Of a stretch of DNA of 64,000 nucleotides, positions 32,638-44,400 are shown in pieces. The stretch is taken from NCBI RefSeq assembly GCF_963675165.1, contig NC_087385.1, positions 470,001 to 534,000 of the forward strand, written 5' to 3'. Every line of letters starts with the position of its first letter. The first letter of the stretch is position 1. A model generated the notes under the pieces. The model did not search any database. It worked only from the letters and a program-made list of their open reading frames with translations, and was not told where the DNA came from. The position numbers and the translations under genes were made by a program. Source of the DNA: Halichondria panicea. Its lineage: Eukaryota; Porifera; Demospongiae; Suberitida; Halichondriidae.

Positions 32638-35600
32638 TCAGATATGTATAATCTGTACACCAATGTTTCTGGAGAGGTCAGTTTTGTTGGAGGGTAGGTC
32701 AGGCACTATCACCTTCATGAAGGTACCTCCAGTGGTCCTCTTGGTGAGTCTACCAGGGTTCACACACACACAGCCGTCCAGTACCTACAGTGATAATTTA
32801 TAAAGCAATATTACTGTAATGTTATAGTTTGTTTTCTAGCACTTGTTTATTAGCTATAGAGACACTCTCAACACAATAACTTTATGCAAAGTATGTATAC
32901 GCACACACTACGTTGATGTTGATAACACACATATGCCGAATTTTAACACAGTCAGAGACAATACAGAAACTATACACGTAGCTCTGAGCAACAAAGAATG
33001 GTTTCTGTGAAATTCTAAATAAATACAGATGGACACCCATCATCAACTGACTTGATTGAATTAACAAGAACTACAATGATTGTCTGCCATTGCAAATTGA
33101 GAACAGAGTGTAGTTAATTAGCAGTCACAACCAGGCTAATTGCTGAGCACACTTCACTCCTCATTCCTATGTCAGAGAGGGATAGTCTGGTTGACATAAG
33201 CCTGCCTGGAGCAGTGCCTGAGGCTACACTCTTAATCACATTATCTTGCATGAATGATTACAGAAACAAGAGAGCAATTTAGACCACCTGCTTTTAATGG
33301 GCCCCCCACAATTGTTTTAGCTGACCCCAAAATTCTAGCTATATAAGATTATTTAAGAGTGTGGATACCAGATACAGCATTCCTAGCTACATATCACTCG
33401 ATTAAAGAATGCTCTAAAAATAAAAGGGAGATTATTTTCAAGTACAGGTTAAAAATAGTGCTGCCCAAACTTTGGACTTTTACATTCATGAATGGGTGAC
33501 GTAAGAACACACTGACATGATCTAACACAATCGACCGACCTAGCACTATGGCTCTCTGTAAAGCCACAAGGCTATTCAGTGAGCGATACACAATAAACAT
33601 TTAATGGGCCGTACAAATAAACTGAACTGTACGTAACATGAGCAACTTATACATGTAGCAGAGAAATTAACACCGTTGAGCAAAAAATGCTCGAAATTTC
33701 AAATATATTTCCACTAGCGCTGCCACCCCCCCAAATGAATATGGATTGTCACATGATACATCAGCGTATTAATGTCAGTGGGGTGATGTTGAGATTGTGT
33801 CCTAGACTACCTGATATTGTACGCACACATACCATCCCTGGGAGGTTGCACTTGATAGCATGGCTCATTCAAAGCAGAGAAAGAGGAGAAGTTCATTGAT
33901 AGCCCAACGTTACCTACGCACACACCACACACACAGCACACGGTACACTGCACACACTGCACAAAGGATCTACACATGATTTCCAAGTGGTGGTTATTTT
34001 CAACACTGTTAAGCATGCACAAATAGCTCAACACTTACCAACACAGACTAACACATGTGCATGCACTAATTAGGGACATGACCAGAATATTCAGAAAGAC
34101 ACAAGATTTTATAAACTAGGCCTAAGAGGTGGTTAAAACTGTCTAGAGGTGGTTAGTACCAACCACCACCACCACCGACCAGTGTGGGCAGATCCCTGAG
34201 TTACTTGCTAAATCATTATAATGCCTCTTATAGCACACAGTCGCTTAAAAGTCCATTTTTCAACTATTTTTAAGAATGGTATCAGGAGCCAAGATTGTCC
34301 TATTCACACACTCATGTACTACAAATAAAGATAGTGCCTTTTGACCCTGAGGCACAATCAACGATCACAGCTGTGACCAGTTTTTTGGCATTTTAAACCA
34401 TGCAAAACCATTCACTTTAAAACAATTTGGCTCCCACAAAGAGGCAAAGGTTAAAGGTCAACAACAAAACACACCCTCGAATAATATACACTGAATGGAT
34501 GAACGAATTTCTAAGAAAAAGTGCTGTACAGTCAAAGGTCACTAGATACGAGGAATTCATTATTTTGAGTACACTTATGTTTAAGGCTACATGCACAGTA
34601 TAGGGTTGGGTGTACAGTTTCAAACATATTCAGTAGCTCTGCTGTATACACGTAGTGTTTAGAGATCAAAGGAAGAACGACCTTTGAACTGTACCCACCT
34701 TGATGAAAGGTTTTAGGTCAGAAGGTAAAATCAGAATATCTGGTTTGACTGGTAATAGAGCCTGACCGTTCTCAAATGCATCGATCAGATTCACGTTGAG
34801 TTCCGTGGTGTCATCGTCAGTTTCCATGGTAGCAGGCGTTTGATTGGACGCACTAGTAGTGGGTGTGTGTTGTGAGGCAGTGCTATGATCGTCACGTCTG
34901 TACACAGGCAGTAGGGGGTAGTAGCTGTGGGGGGTAATCAGGTAAGGGCAGTAGGGGGTAGTAGCTGTGGGGGGTAATCAGGTAAGGGCAGCAGGGGGTA
35001 GTAGCTGTGGGGGGTATAATTAGAAAACAAACTCTTACCTAATAACGGCATGGTGATATGTACATGTATGAGTGATGTGCCCAGTGGTGGCTATTTGTCC
35101 TCAATCCTTAAACACACAAACTTGCCTCTTTTATGTAGTAACTAACATAGGCCTAAGAGGATTATTTTGTCTAGAAGTGGTACCAACCACCACCCCTGAC
35201 CAGTGTGGGCACATCCAAACACTTGTAACCAAAACAAACTAATTGCTACTGTCATTGCATGCAGTGGATTCATGACATGTGCCTGCTATAATATAGCCTG
35301 TCTGGGTGAAGCAGTAACTCGCTCCTGTATACAGTATATGCTCCTAACATCAGCCAGTTACAAAGAAAGGTTTGAACACATCCTGACAATGAACTCACCA
35401 CTTCTGTTGTAGAGTGTGGCTGGCAATCCGAGCCATTCGATCACCGGAGGGACTACAAACAAGAGGGCAGCTGTCAGTCAACATTGAAAGACAAGCAAAT
35501 ACATCAAAGATAGGTCAACTTTGAGTAGGAATGTGACCAGGAAACCCCAGCCAGTGGCAGACATTGCAAACACAACACACGCATCATTAGGAAAATTATT

Positions 35601-38600
35601 ATAATAGTTATGTGTCTACTCAACAACTTTAAAAAAATGTATAACAACCCTTCATGTGAAGGAAATATAATTAATATTATACTGTTACATAATTATGCCC
35701 AGAATTTTAAAAAATGGTGGCTATTTTAATCCTCAATCACACAAATTGCCTCTCTTATGTGATGAACTACGCTGGCCTAAAGAGGGGTTGTTTTTTGTCT
35801 GTGGTAGCTATTTTTGTCTGAGTGCACATCTTTGTTGATTTATACACTGTACATATACCAGCGTACATAATACATTATATATCACATGACTAAAATTGCA
35901 TCACTCAAAACTTAAAAGGAAACGCTGAGATAATGATTATTCCCTACACAAATAAATAAATAAATGCACATGCCTGTATTATAAGCCCCACCCACCCTTT
36001 GAACATGGTCCTGGCCGAGAGGTGGAACAATACGTCTGTAGAGGTCACGCCCACACACACACCGTTGACTGTGAGGGTGGTGGGGTCCGAGTAGTTGTGG
36101 AGAGTGTGACGTGTGTGAGGTATGGGGAGGGGGGGTTGAGGGTACACTGCATAGGGGTGATGGATATCTCGCTGAGACGGTATCAGGATGACCTTTGACC
36201 TGCAAAACGGTTATAATAAATTTATAGTGACATCACTAATAATTGCTTACCTGTCAGCGCAAGCAGTGGTGATGGGTTTCAAGATACGCTCTTCAAAGAA
36301 TTTGGTAAAGGTCATGTCACCTGGTATCTGACAATCCTGTGTGAGTAATCAAGAGCTCAGAATTATGAGACAATAACAACGTATTATAAGCATCGTGCTT
36401 TTGGACCAGAATAAATCCACATACAATGTTTATTATTTCTTTCTCTTGTGTTTATATTATATAGGATATGAATACTGGGTTGTGTCTAAGCCCTCACTAC
36501 ACAAGTGGTCAGCTGGGGACATAACAACAAGGCCTGGGGCTGAGCTCAATAACAATCAGGCCTGGGGCTGAGCTCAATAACAATCAGGCCTGGGGCTGAT
36601 CTCAATAACAATCAGGCCTGGGGCTGAGCTCAACAACAATCAGGCCTGGGGCTGGGCTCAATAACAATCAGGCCTGGGGCTGAGCTCAATAACAATCAGG
36701 CCTGGGGTTGAGCTCAACAACTATCAGGCCTGGGGCTGAGCTCAATAACAATCAGGCCTGGGGCTGATCTCAACAACTATCAGGCCTGGGGCTGAGCTCA
36801 ATAACAATCACAATCACTTGTGTAGGAGATAGTCAATACCCATGTACACTGCAGAGTCCCATACCACTGTGCAGTGTGCACGCTAGTAGCTCACACAGAC
36901 ACACTATATATATACATGCATACCTTGACTTGCTGGTGAGCTGAGTCCACAAACGGACCCATCTACAGTAAGGGGGGGGGGGGAGGATATGATTACACAA
37001 CACTGGACACTGAACATGTGCTGTACGTGACTACGAATACCAACTATTGTACAAAGCCTAACAACGGAAGCTCCTCTGTAGCTTTCATGATCAAGAAGCT
37101 GGAGCCAAAGAGCTTCGGCTTCTGAGCTCCTCAACAGCACTATACTAGAACTTCTGTTGGAGTAGGAAGGCTTGCTGCATCAATAGCTGATTAAACTCAC
37201 AAAGGTCATCTCAAATGAAGAGCTAGCTATCGCAAATTCAAAAGGTTGCCTTTACCAGTTTACACACACAGCTTACTGCACTTTTTTGAAAATACCTACC
37301 AACCTTTGACTGGCCATAGCTTGGCTAAAAATCAAAACTAAGAGATGCATTCTGTAGCTCTTAGGAAGGCCTATCATATGGTATGCTTAAATCAAAGTTC
37401 TGGGAGGAGCTACACGACGCACACACACTAAGAGAGGGTTTGTGTAGACCCACCAGTATTAGCACATGAGGCCTGTCCCTCTGGACTAGCTCCAGTAGAT
37501 CCCTCAATGGTTGGAGGTCTAGATTGTCAGTGGTGGTGAATGGACCCACAGCTGTCATCAGGGTGAATCCTAGAGGGGTGTGGTTAGGTAGTGGGTGGAG
37601 TCATACGATATAATCTCTTACCAGAGATGGAGGGCTCGGACCTTGAGACAGGGGGAGGTGGTACACCCTGGAGTGTGGGTGTGTGGGAGTGTGTGTGGAG
37701 TGTGGGTGTGGGAAGGAGTTATGGGATACATGCATGTACACAAAATAATACTACAATATAATATTATTGTAGAAATCTTTCGTTTAAGTAATGAAGATTT
37801 TACAAACTATGCTGCACCTGGTCGTATATCTTGGATGCTACCAGTGTGTTACTGTGAGAGTTGTTGATACCCTCGACAGCAATCACCTAGTGGGAGTAGG
37901 ATACACGTTAGTCACACACCCACACCACACCTCACACGCTCGCCTTCACACATCACACACCCTCTCCACACCTCCACACATCACACCTTCCCACACCACA
38001 CACCACCTCACCTGTCCTGGGAAGAGAGAGCACTGTACATTGTCCGGTACGACCATCTTCACACACACACCCTTCTGACGCACACTCCCGCCCACTCCCT
38101 CCAGGAGACAGGAGCGAGCGTTGAGGTGCCCCTCCCCCTCACACACCACCACACCAGTGAACACACCACCCTCCTGAATTAAATAAAATTTATTATATTT
38201 CTGCACAATAGGCCTCCGTAATAATGCAATCATAGTTAGTAAAAGATAACTAGATCCTAGTCACACAACCTCTACGGTGATTTAATTACCGGAGAATTTT
38301 CGTCCAATGAGAGTGGCTCTGGTAATCGGTTGTGCTGACAGATCTCATCACCAAAGCTCCTGATACGATCCATCAAAACTGCATCACAAACACACATCAT
38401 AGTACAGTGGAACGTTTATTATACATGTGTATATGATCGCTATAGCGTTAAATGAAGCATCTTTGAACGACCATAACTTTACATTTAGGTCCATTGAATT
38501 GGTCCAATAACGTTAATTTTATGAAAGAGTTTGATAAGATGGAGTCTTAAAATCTATTTTGGGCCTGTTTTTAACAAAATACTGTGACCTTTTTAGAAGG

Positions 38601-40180
38601 TACTGCACATGTACAGACTTACTGAATGACTTCTCAGAGGGCTTCTGGAACATGTACTGGTTGGACTCCTTCAATGGGTTGTCTCCGTGTTGCCTAACAA
38701 CCACGTCCCTGTGAGCCTCCCTCCAGCTACCCGGGACAGTGCAGTCATTGAGAGAGGCCACCACTCGTCCAGACATCCTCCTCTCACCATACTTGCCAGA
38801 GGGGGGTGTGCTGGAGGGGGCGGGGCAAAGAATTAATGTGTGTACTGCTCATGTATACCTTAAAGTGAATATTTGAAGCCTTCTTGAAGAGGAGGTTGAA
38901 ACTATAGAAGCTCTAATAAATGTACTAATGAGTGAAGCCACTTTCACATTCCGTCCTTTTCACCCCTGAGCCCCCCCCCCTCTTAATTGGCGGACCCCCT
39001 GGGCCTACCCACTATACAGGGCTGGCTTTCTCAAATGTACTTGCGTTCATCTTCAATATCCAGAGTTCATGAACTCTTGATATTGAAGATAAACGCAAGT
39101 GTTATTCTGTAGTGTACGTATATTAGTCTTCTGAGGAGGAAGGATAAATTAACTGTACTACTATTCTGCACGTACCTGTTCTCAGTCATGTGACTGTAAG
39201 GGGTGGTGGGCATGGCACTACGAGTGTGGCCGTTAGTGGGTGTGGCCCCGTTACTGTGTGAGACGGAGGAGGGGCCGTTGCGTGTGTTCCTCATCTTATT
39301 GGCTGGATTAGTGGGTGTGGTCACCTCCACAGCACGCTTTTGACTCTTCTGTAGGGGAAGGAGAAAGTAGATTATATACAAGAACGGAAGCAACAGTTGA
39401 ACACACCATCTTCTCTGCATCTGCTGGTGTAGCGTACTGGCCAAAAATGCCATCATCAAATCTAGAAGAGAAAGATCACAGCACACACACACACACACTC
39501 TCACACATGAAACAATATCATCTTACATCGTCTGCACTATGCATATCAGCACACCCAGTAACAATCGAAAAATGAAAATACAGCTAGTTTATTCAACAAA
39601 TTTGAGAGTTCCACTGACACACCTCACACACCCCTCACACTTCACACCCCTCACATGCTAGCCAGGTCGTCCTTGGTGTGCATCTTAGCCACGCCCCCTT
39701 TAGTCTTAGCCCCACCCCTCCGAGGGCCGGGGGTCCTACGACTCTGAGCTCGTAGTGCTATATCAAACCGTTCCAGATTAGAGAACTCAAGTTCACAATT
39801 GCCATTTTGTGTCGCAAAGGCAACCCACTCGTTACACAGAGCAGCCGGGTCCAGGTTATAGTCATGTGACAGCTCACTCACTGCAGGGTGGAGGCAACAA
39901 AGGGGAAGATGATGTTATGAAGAAATTTATAACTAGATATTATTACTGCATGCGCATACTCTCAATTTATAGTACTTGTTAAAATAATCGCCAGGGCTCG
40001 TTTAAATGCTTGATTTTTACGTATGGGACTCATAAACCGTGCAGGGATACAGTATCGGCTCATTATAATTATATAGACACACCCAATACACTCACATCTC
40101 TCTAGAATGGAGTCTTGTTTGACTTGTATGTCGAGTATGCTGAACTCCTCCATAATCTCATTGTACACAGCAGTAGCCAT
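32638..40180 (-). CDS. POLA2: DNA polymerase alpha subunit B
   Basis: Sixteen exons: 40180-40096, 39880-39655, 39461-39407, 39348-39176, 38810-38623, 38378-38290, 38173-38012, 37886-37818, 37667-37622, 37569-37454, 36962-36924, 36336-36251, 36199-35996, 35452-35399, 34924-34699, 32784-32638 (TGA). All phases agree; 654 aa (human 598). POLA2 is the regulatory B subunit of the polymerase alpha-primase complex in the nucleus. The family is shown by KSQKRA, YMFQKPSE, CSLFPGQVIAVEGIN, RDRPHVLIL, MGPFVDSAHQQVK, SQRDIHHPYAVYPQPP, LTVNGVCVGVTSTDVLFHLS, KPDILILPSDLKPF and GCVCVNPGRLTKRTTGGTF. These cover the helical N-domain, OB fold and the inactivated phosphoesterase domain known for the family. The exon at 34924 carries an extra Thr/Ser-rich insert. 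Its acceptor region is triplicated. Confidence 0.94.
34108..34192 (+). repeat. Dispersed repeat family A, copy 2
   Basis: In POLA2 intron 15; carries GGCCTAAGAGGTGGTTA, GTCTAGAGGTGGTTAGTACC, AACCACCACC and GACCAGTGTGGGCA. Best match to the copy at 15838. Confidence 0.7.
34905..35017 (-). repeat. 40-bp repeat triplicating a POLA2 splice acceptor
   Basis: Three head-to-tail 40-bp copies each contain, on the minus strand, a C-rich tract, CCCCACAG and the exon start CTACTACCCCCTACTGCC. The innermost AG (34926-34925) keeps the frame (C-YYPLLPVYRRDD). Outer acceptors at about 34965 and 35005 would add 40 or 80 nt and shift the frame. Confidence 0.8.
35083..35216 (+). repeat. Dispersed repeat family A, copy 3
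   Basis: In POLA2 intron 14; carries GTGGTGGCTATTTGTCCTCA, CTTGCCTCTTTTATG, GGCCTAAGAGG, TTTGTCTAGAAGTGG and TGACCAGTGTGGGCACATCC. It gives the longest version of the family together with the next copy. Confidence 0.7.
35703..35830 (+). repeat. Dispersed repeat family A, copy 4 (diverged)
   Basis: In POLA2 intron 13; carries TGGTGGCTATTTTAATCCTC, ATTGCCTCTCTTATGTG, GGCCTAAAGAGG and TTTTTTGTCTGTGG. The 3' core seen in the other copies is lost or rearranged. Confidence 0.55.
36516..36812 (+). repeat. 29-bp minisatellite, about 10 copies
   Basis: The unit AACAATCAGGCCTGGGGCTG then AGCTCAATA repeats inside POLA2 intron 11 with minor variants (GATCTCAA, CAACTATC). Confidence 0.92.
38486..38600 (+). 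repeat. Family B element fragment (copy 2)
   Basis: TTGGTCCAATAACGTTAATT then TTATGAAAG, CTTAAAATC and a TTTTAACAAAA segment resemble the left half of the foldback element at 16842. It lies in POLA2 intron 5, preceded by GAACGACCATAACTTTA, a phrase also found near 57959. Confidence 0.55.
39039..39100. repeat. Near-perfect 31-bp-arm hairpin with almost no loop
   Basis: The left arm ACTTGCGTTCATCTTCAATA-TCCAGAGTTCA and the right arm TGAACTCTTGATATTGAAGA-TAAACGCAAGT are reverse complements with about two mismatches. It lies in POLA2 intron 4. It may be a solo foldback terminus or a small-RNA hairpin. Confidence 0.85.
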
Positions 40181-40393
40181 TGTCCTCCAGAAGGTGTGAA
40201 GATTAGCAGAGAAGAAAGAGGAAAGAAGAAAGAACCAATCTTATTAAACGAAAAGCAGCGGCCAGAAAAAGAGTAATTTTGAAAATATATAGCTCGTATT
40301 GCATATAGCGCAGTGTCGACCCTTACCAATATCAATTATACAGCCCAGAAAACGACTGGCCAAGAGATTTTATAGACCACCATCAGCTCCACC
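40181..40393. promoter_or_regulatory. Head-to-head promoter region POLA2 / FAM210
   Basis: 213 bp between the two start codons. A shared bidirectional promoter is inferred from the spacing. No TATA box is obvious on either side. Confidence 0.45.
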
Positions 40394-41096
40394 ATGGCAC
40401 TAAGAAGATCTCATTGCTACGGGAACGTGTTGAGACAGAGCAGAGCAGCTGCCAGATTCTCACAACCCTCCATACTACCTCTCTTCCCCATGGTCTCATG
40501 TTCACCACCATCAGTGGTTCCCTCACGACCAGACTACAGGGAACTGATCAGTTATAGGTCATACGCAACAGAACAACCATCCGATGATCAACAAAAACCC
40601 GTCGTCGAACCTAAATCAAATCGAGAGAAAGTTAAACTCCTTGTGAAAGAGTACGGGCCGGTGGGGTTTGCGTTCTATATGGGTGTGTCCTTCACCTCGC
40701 TGGGAACCTGCTATGTCTTGGTCTCCAAGTGCGTGCACTCTTAATTTTACTAATGGCATGCATTAACTTAATTACCAACCAGCCATTGTAACCTCTATCT
40801 CCCAAGTTCCTCATATTAGTTGCCTAACCTTGATTATTGTCCCCCTCACCCCCACACCACACACATACCGCCCACACCACCCCCACACAAACAGTGGCCT
40901 GGACGTAGAGAGAGTACTCACCTACCTCAACGTGACCACCTCTGGGACTAGTAAGGGAGCATCAACATTCGCCATTGCTTACGTTCTGCACAAGGTTCTG
41001 TTACCCCTGAGGGCTGCAGTCACAGTGGGGGGGCTGCCCCTGGTCGTTAGGAGACTACGCTCTATGGGGTGGATGAAACCAAAGAACAAGAGCTAA
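40394..41096 (+). CDS. FAM210-type mitochondrial membrane protein (DUF1279)
   Basis: Two exons, 40394-40728 and 40895-41096 (TAA), give 178 aa. The N-terminus is Arg/Ser-rich without acidic residues (MALRRSHCYGNVLRQSRAAA), as in a matrix-targeting presequence. The DUF1279 domain covers about residues 75-175: VKLLVKEYGPVGFAFYMGVS, then SLGTCYVLVSNGLDVERVL, GASTFAIAYVLHKVLLPLRA and VGGLPLVVRRLRSMGWMKP. Human FAM210A and FAM210B share the pattern (KEYG-VG, GTSTFVVAYAIHKL, PVRISITL, PLIVRYFR). The family sits in the inner mitochondrial membrane; its exact role is not settled. The two paralogues cannot be separated from this sequence. Confidence 0.88.
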
Positions 41097-41463
41097 ATAA
41101 CTTTTTTAAATTATATAATTAGGCATTTTTCCTGTATGCATATCATGTTGCAGAATTATTACATTTGGCTATTAATTTTATTCTGTGCCTTGTATATAAT
41201 TAACCAAAGACAATCAAACATTATTATCATGATTTGAACAAATCTGCTCTTAAAATAGTTACCAATAAAACTTGGTTCAGTGTGACAAAAAATAAAGATT
41301 ATTAGTGCTTGATAAGAAATTTATGAGATGCAGTGATGATTACTGACATGTGACGTATAATGATCTCCACCCACCCACACACACACACACTCCCTTGAAA
41401 AGGGTGAAGTGTAAAAACCTAAAATTTTACAGTTAATATAATTATATATGGAGTGATAGTGTT
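41097..41463. other. Tail-to-tail spacer between FAM210 and FHOD
   Basis: AT-rich; contains AATAAA at about 41264 for the FAM210 transcript and a short CA tract near 41375-41390. No gene seen. Confidence 0.5.
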
Positions 41464-44400
41464 TTATTTCTCTTGGCTCTGATTGAACTGATCCAAAAGA
41501 TCAAAGTCTTCTTGACGACCCAGTGTTCTACGAACTGTGTGTGTGTGTGTGGGCGGGGGTTAAGGTATTGTATAATATGTGTACGTTGTAAAGTGTGTGT
41601 ACGTGGGTGGAGGTATACTGATTGCAACGAGCCTGTAGCAGTACTTACTGATTTTCTTCTTGTCGTTCTTTCCTTTCTTCTTATGCCGTATACCTGATCT
41701 CAGTTTCTTCTTCTCGTCCTTTACGACCTGATTAGCGAGCAGTGCCACAAGGTCGGCTGCATCAGAGTCCACGTCCTCCCCACGTATTGCTTGGATCCTG
41801 TCTTCCTTCTTTCTCGTATCCTTATCACGTCCAGCCATACTTCGAAGCTTGCCCTGAAATACAGAGAAATAATCATTAACAACAAGCTACAGAGACATCA
41901 ATACTGTGGTTCATACGTACACCATATATAGCGCTAGGTGTAGTAGTCATGCATATAATTATAGTGCATTGGATTAGGCACAAAACCAATGAGGGCAACT
42001 ATCTGGTTAGATGGCAGGAGTAAGTTTATTATCTAACATTAGATACAAGTATACAGATTGTGGCATATAGTTGGTGTGCTGACTCGCTGGCTTAATGGTT
42101 ACTGAGAGAAGGTGTGCAACTAACAGTATTAATATCAACAAACTCACAATCAGCTTCCCTCTCTTCTTGTTGCGTTCCTTCTCGTGTTTAATTCTCTCCA
42201 GTTTGGCCTGCACCTTGTCATGCGTTGTCCTGTATTCCATCGCAAAGTCACTCAACATCTTGCAGAACCCACTTACCTGTACAACACAGACACAGTTAAT
42301 GCACACACAAGCTTGAAACACAAGTACTATAGTTTATGGCTAATAACATATTCTGACTTATACTTGTAAGCCAAACAGAATAATAATCCCCACTCTCCCG
42401 GGTTCATTTCCCGGGTTCATTTCCCAGGCTCATTTCTTCCACTCTATTTTTTTACCCTTTCTTCAGCTCACTCTTTTCCCCTTATCAGGATAATCGTTTG
42501 CAAGTTACAGAGGAGTCGTTACATTGCAGTATAATGAATATAGTCTACTAAGAACTATTTCCATCCAACTCACTTGGTGTTTCTCTGCCTGTGCCGGGTT
42601 GAGGCCCATAAACACGTATAACGTGTTGAACCGGTTCATGACCCTCCGATGCACCACCTGGAGGACCTTTAGACTCTCGGCCGCCTCTGATAAGAACTTT
42701 GCACTCTTCATTTTCTTTTCTGTGGAGATTGAGTTAGTGAAAGACTCTTGTTTAGCAATGGCCCTCAAGTGTTCCCAGGATTGGGTAAGGTCAGAGTGTA
42801 GCTTCTCAAGGAGGCTTTCGGTGTCTTTCCAATCCATCTGTGTGTGTGTGTGTGTGGGTGTGTGTGTGGGTGGGGGGGGTTACAGTCAACTATCAGTGTT
42901 CTACAGATTGTGTACTTTGTCAACAGCTCAGGTAAGAATGTCAATATAATTATACTACAAGAAGACATCCAGGTAGGAGGATAGCGTACACACAGCTGCT
43001 CGTGAAATCAGATCATAATTAATAAACATGACAATTCGATATCTAAGTATGTGGTATTGGGACCCCCCACCTCATGCCCATGATCTAACTATTATTTAGA
43101 GTCAGCACCTCGATCCCCCCTCCCTAAGAGTCATACAGTAAGCCAGTATAGCTATAAGTAGCGCACCTTGGCCACTCTGTGAACGTGAGGCAGTTCAGAG
43201 TAAAGATCTGTACTATTAGGGAACTGATCAATGACAAGCTCCACCAGATGAGTCATGAGGGACACCTTCTTGGCAGTGTCCTTGACATCAGCCACTCTGT
43301 TCAGATACTCCAGGTCAAATGCTTCCACTTCACGTCCATTAAGGAAGTTTCCAATTGATAGTAAACTGCCCAGGGCAAGTTTGAGAGTGGGGCTACTCAT
43401 GATGTCAGCGATAGACTTCTTGACATCCATTAGAGCGTCTGCAAACTCCTGTGTGTGTGTGTGTGTGTGTGGGGGGGGGGGGGGGTAATGACTGTGGGGA
43501 GTATATGCATATGAATATGAAACCTGCATAGGGAGAGTATAAACCAAAATGTACTCTCAAAGTGTACGTAGCATTGAAAAGTTACATCCTTAGATATAGG
43601 CCTTTCAAAGGCCTACAAAATGTGAACAATTAATACTGAAGTGATGAGCACGCAAAGTTAACCATCAAATGGCTCATCTCGAGAATAAAGGTATATAGTC
43701 ACCCTACATGCTCTACTAAGCCCCGCCCACCATCCTCACCTCCTCCATTTGATGGAAGACATAGTTGAACCTCCACAGACTCAGTCGTGCGTGTAGCTCT
43801 GGGATGGAGGCCAGTGTGTGGAGGAACTCTTCAGCACGCCCTAGGGGGATGTCGGGTTTGGCCGCCTTGGCCTCAGCAATGGCCGTCTTCTCGTCAGGTG
43901 TGGCTGCTAGGTTGGTGAGCAGTTTCTGAAGAAAGAAGATTTTACAAGCGATAAATTTTTGCAGAAAAGGAATCTCTGATTAACACAAAATGAGATTCCA
44001 AAGAGCTACTGATGAACAGAGAATGAGTATTTGAAATTTGAAATTCAGGTATGCCTACTGGGGCCTCAAAGGCAATGAACATGTGATTAGTGTGAAGGAC
44101 AGTAGGGGATTATGGGGGATAATGGGGGACAGTAGGGGACAGTAGGGGATAATGGGGGATAATAGGGGATAATGGGGGATAATAGGGGATAATAGGGGAT
44201 AATGGGGTATAATGGGGAGAGAGAGTGTTACCTCGACTATCTCCTTGTTGAAGTACGAGTAGTCCATGTTGAGGATGGCAGTCTTGATATGCCTGGGGGC
44301 AGGAAGCCGATTGATCTCTATCAGGATGTTGTTGGACCGGCGCTGGTCCAGCACATTCAACTCTTTCTCCTTCTTTTCAATACCCTGCAAGAAGAAAAGT

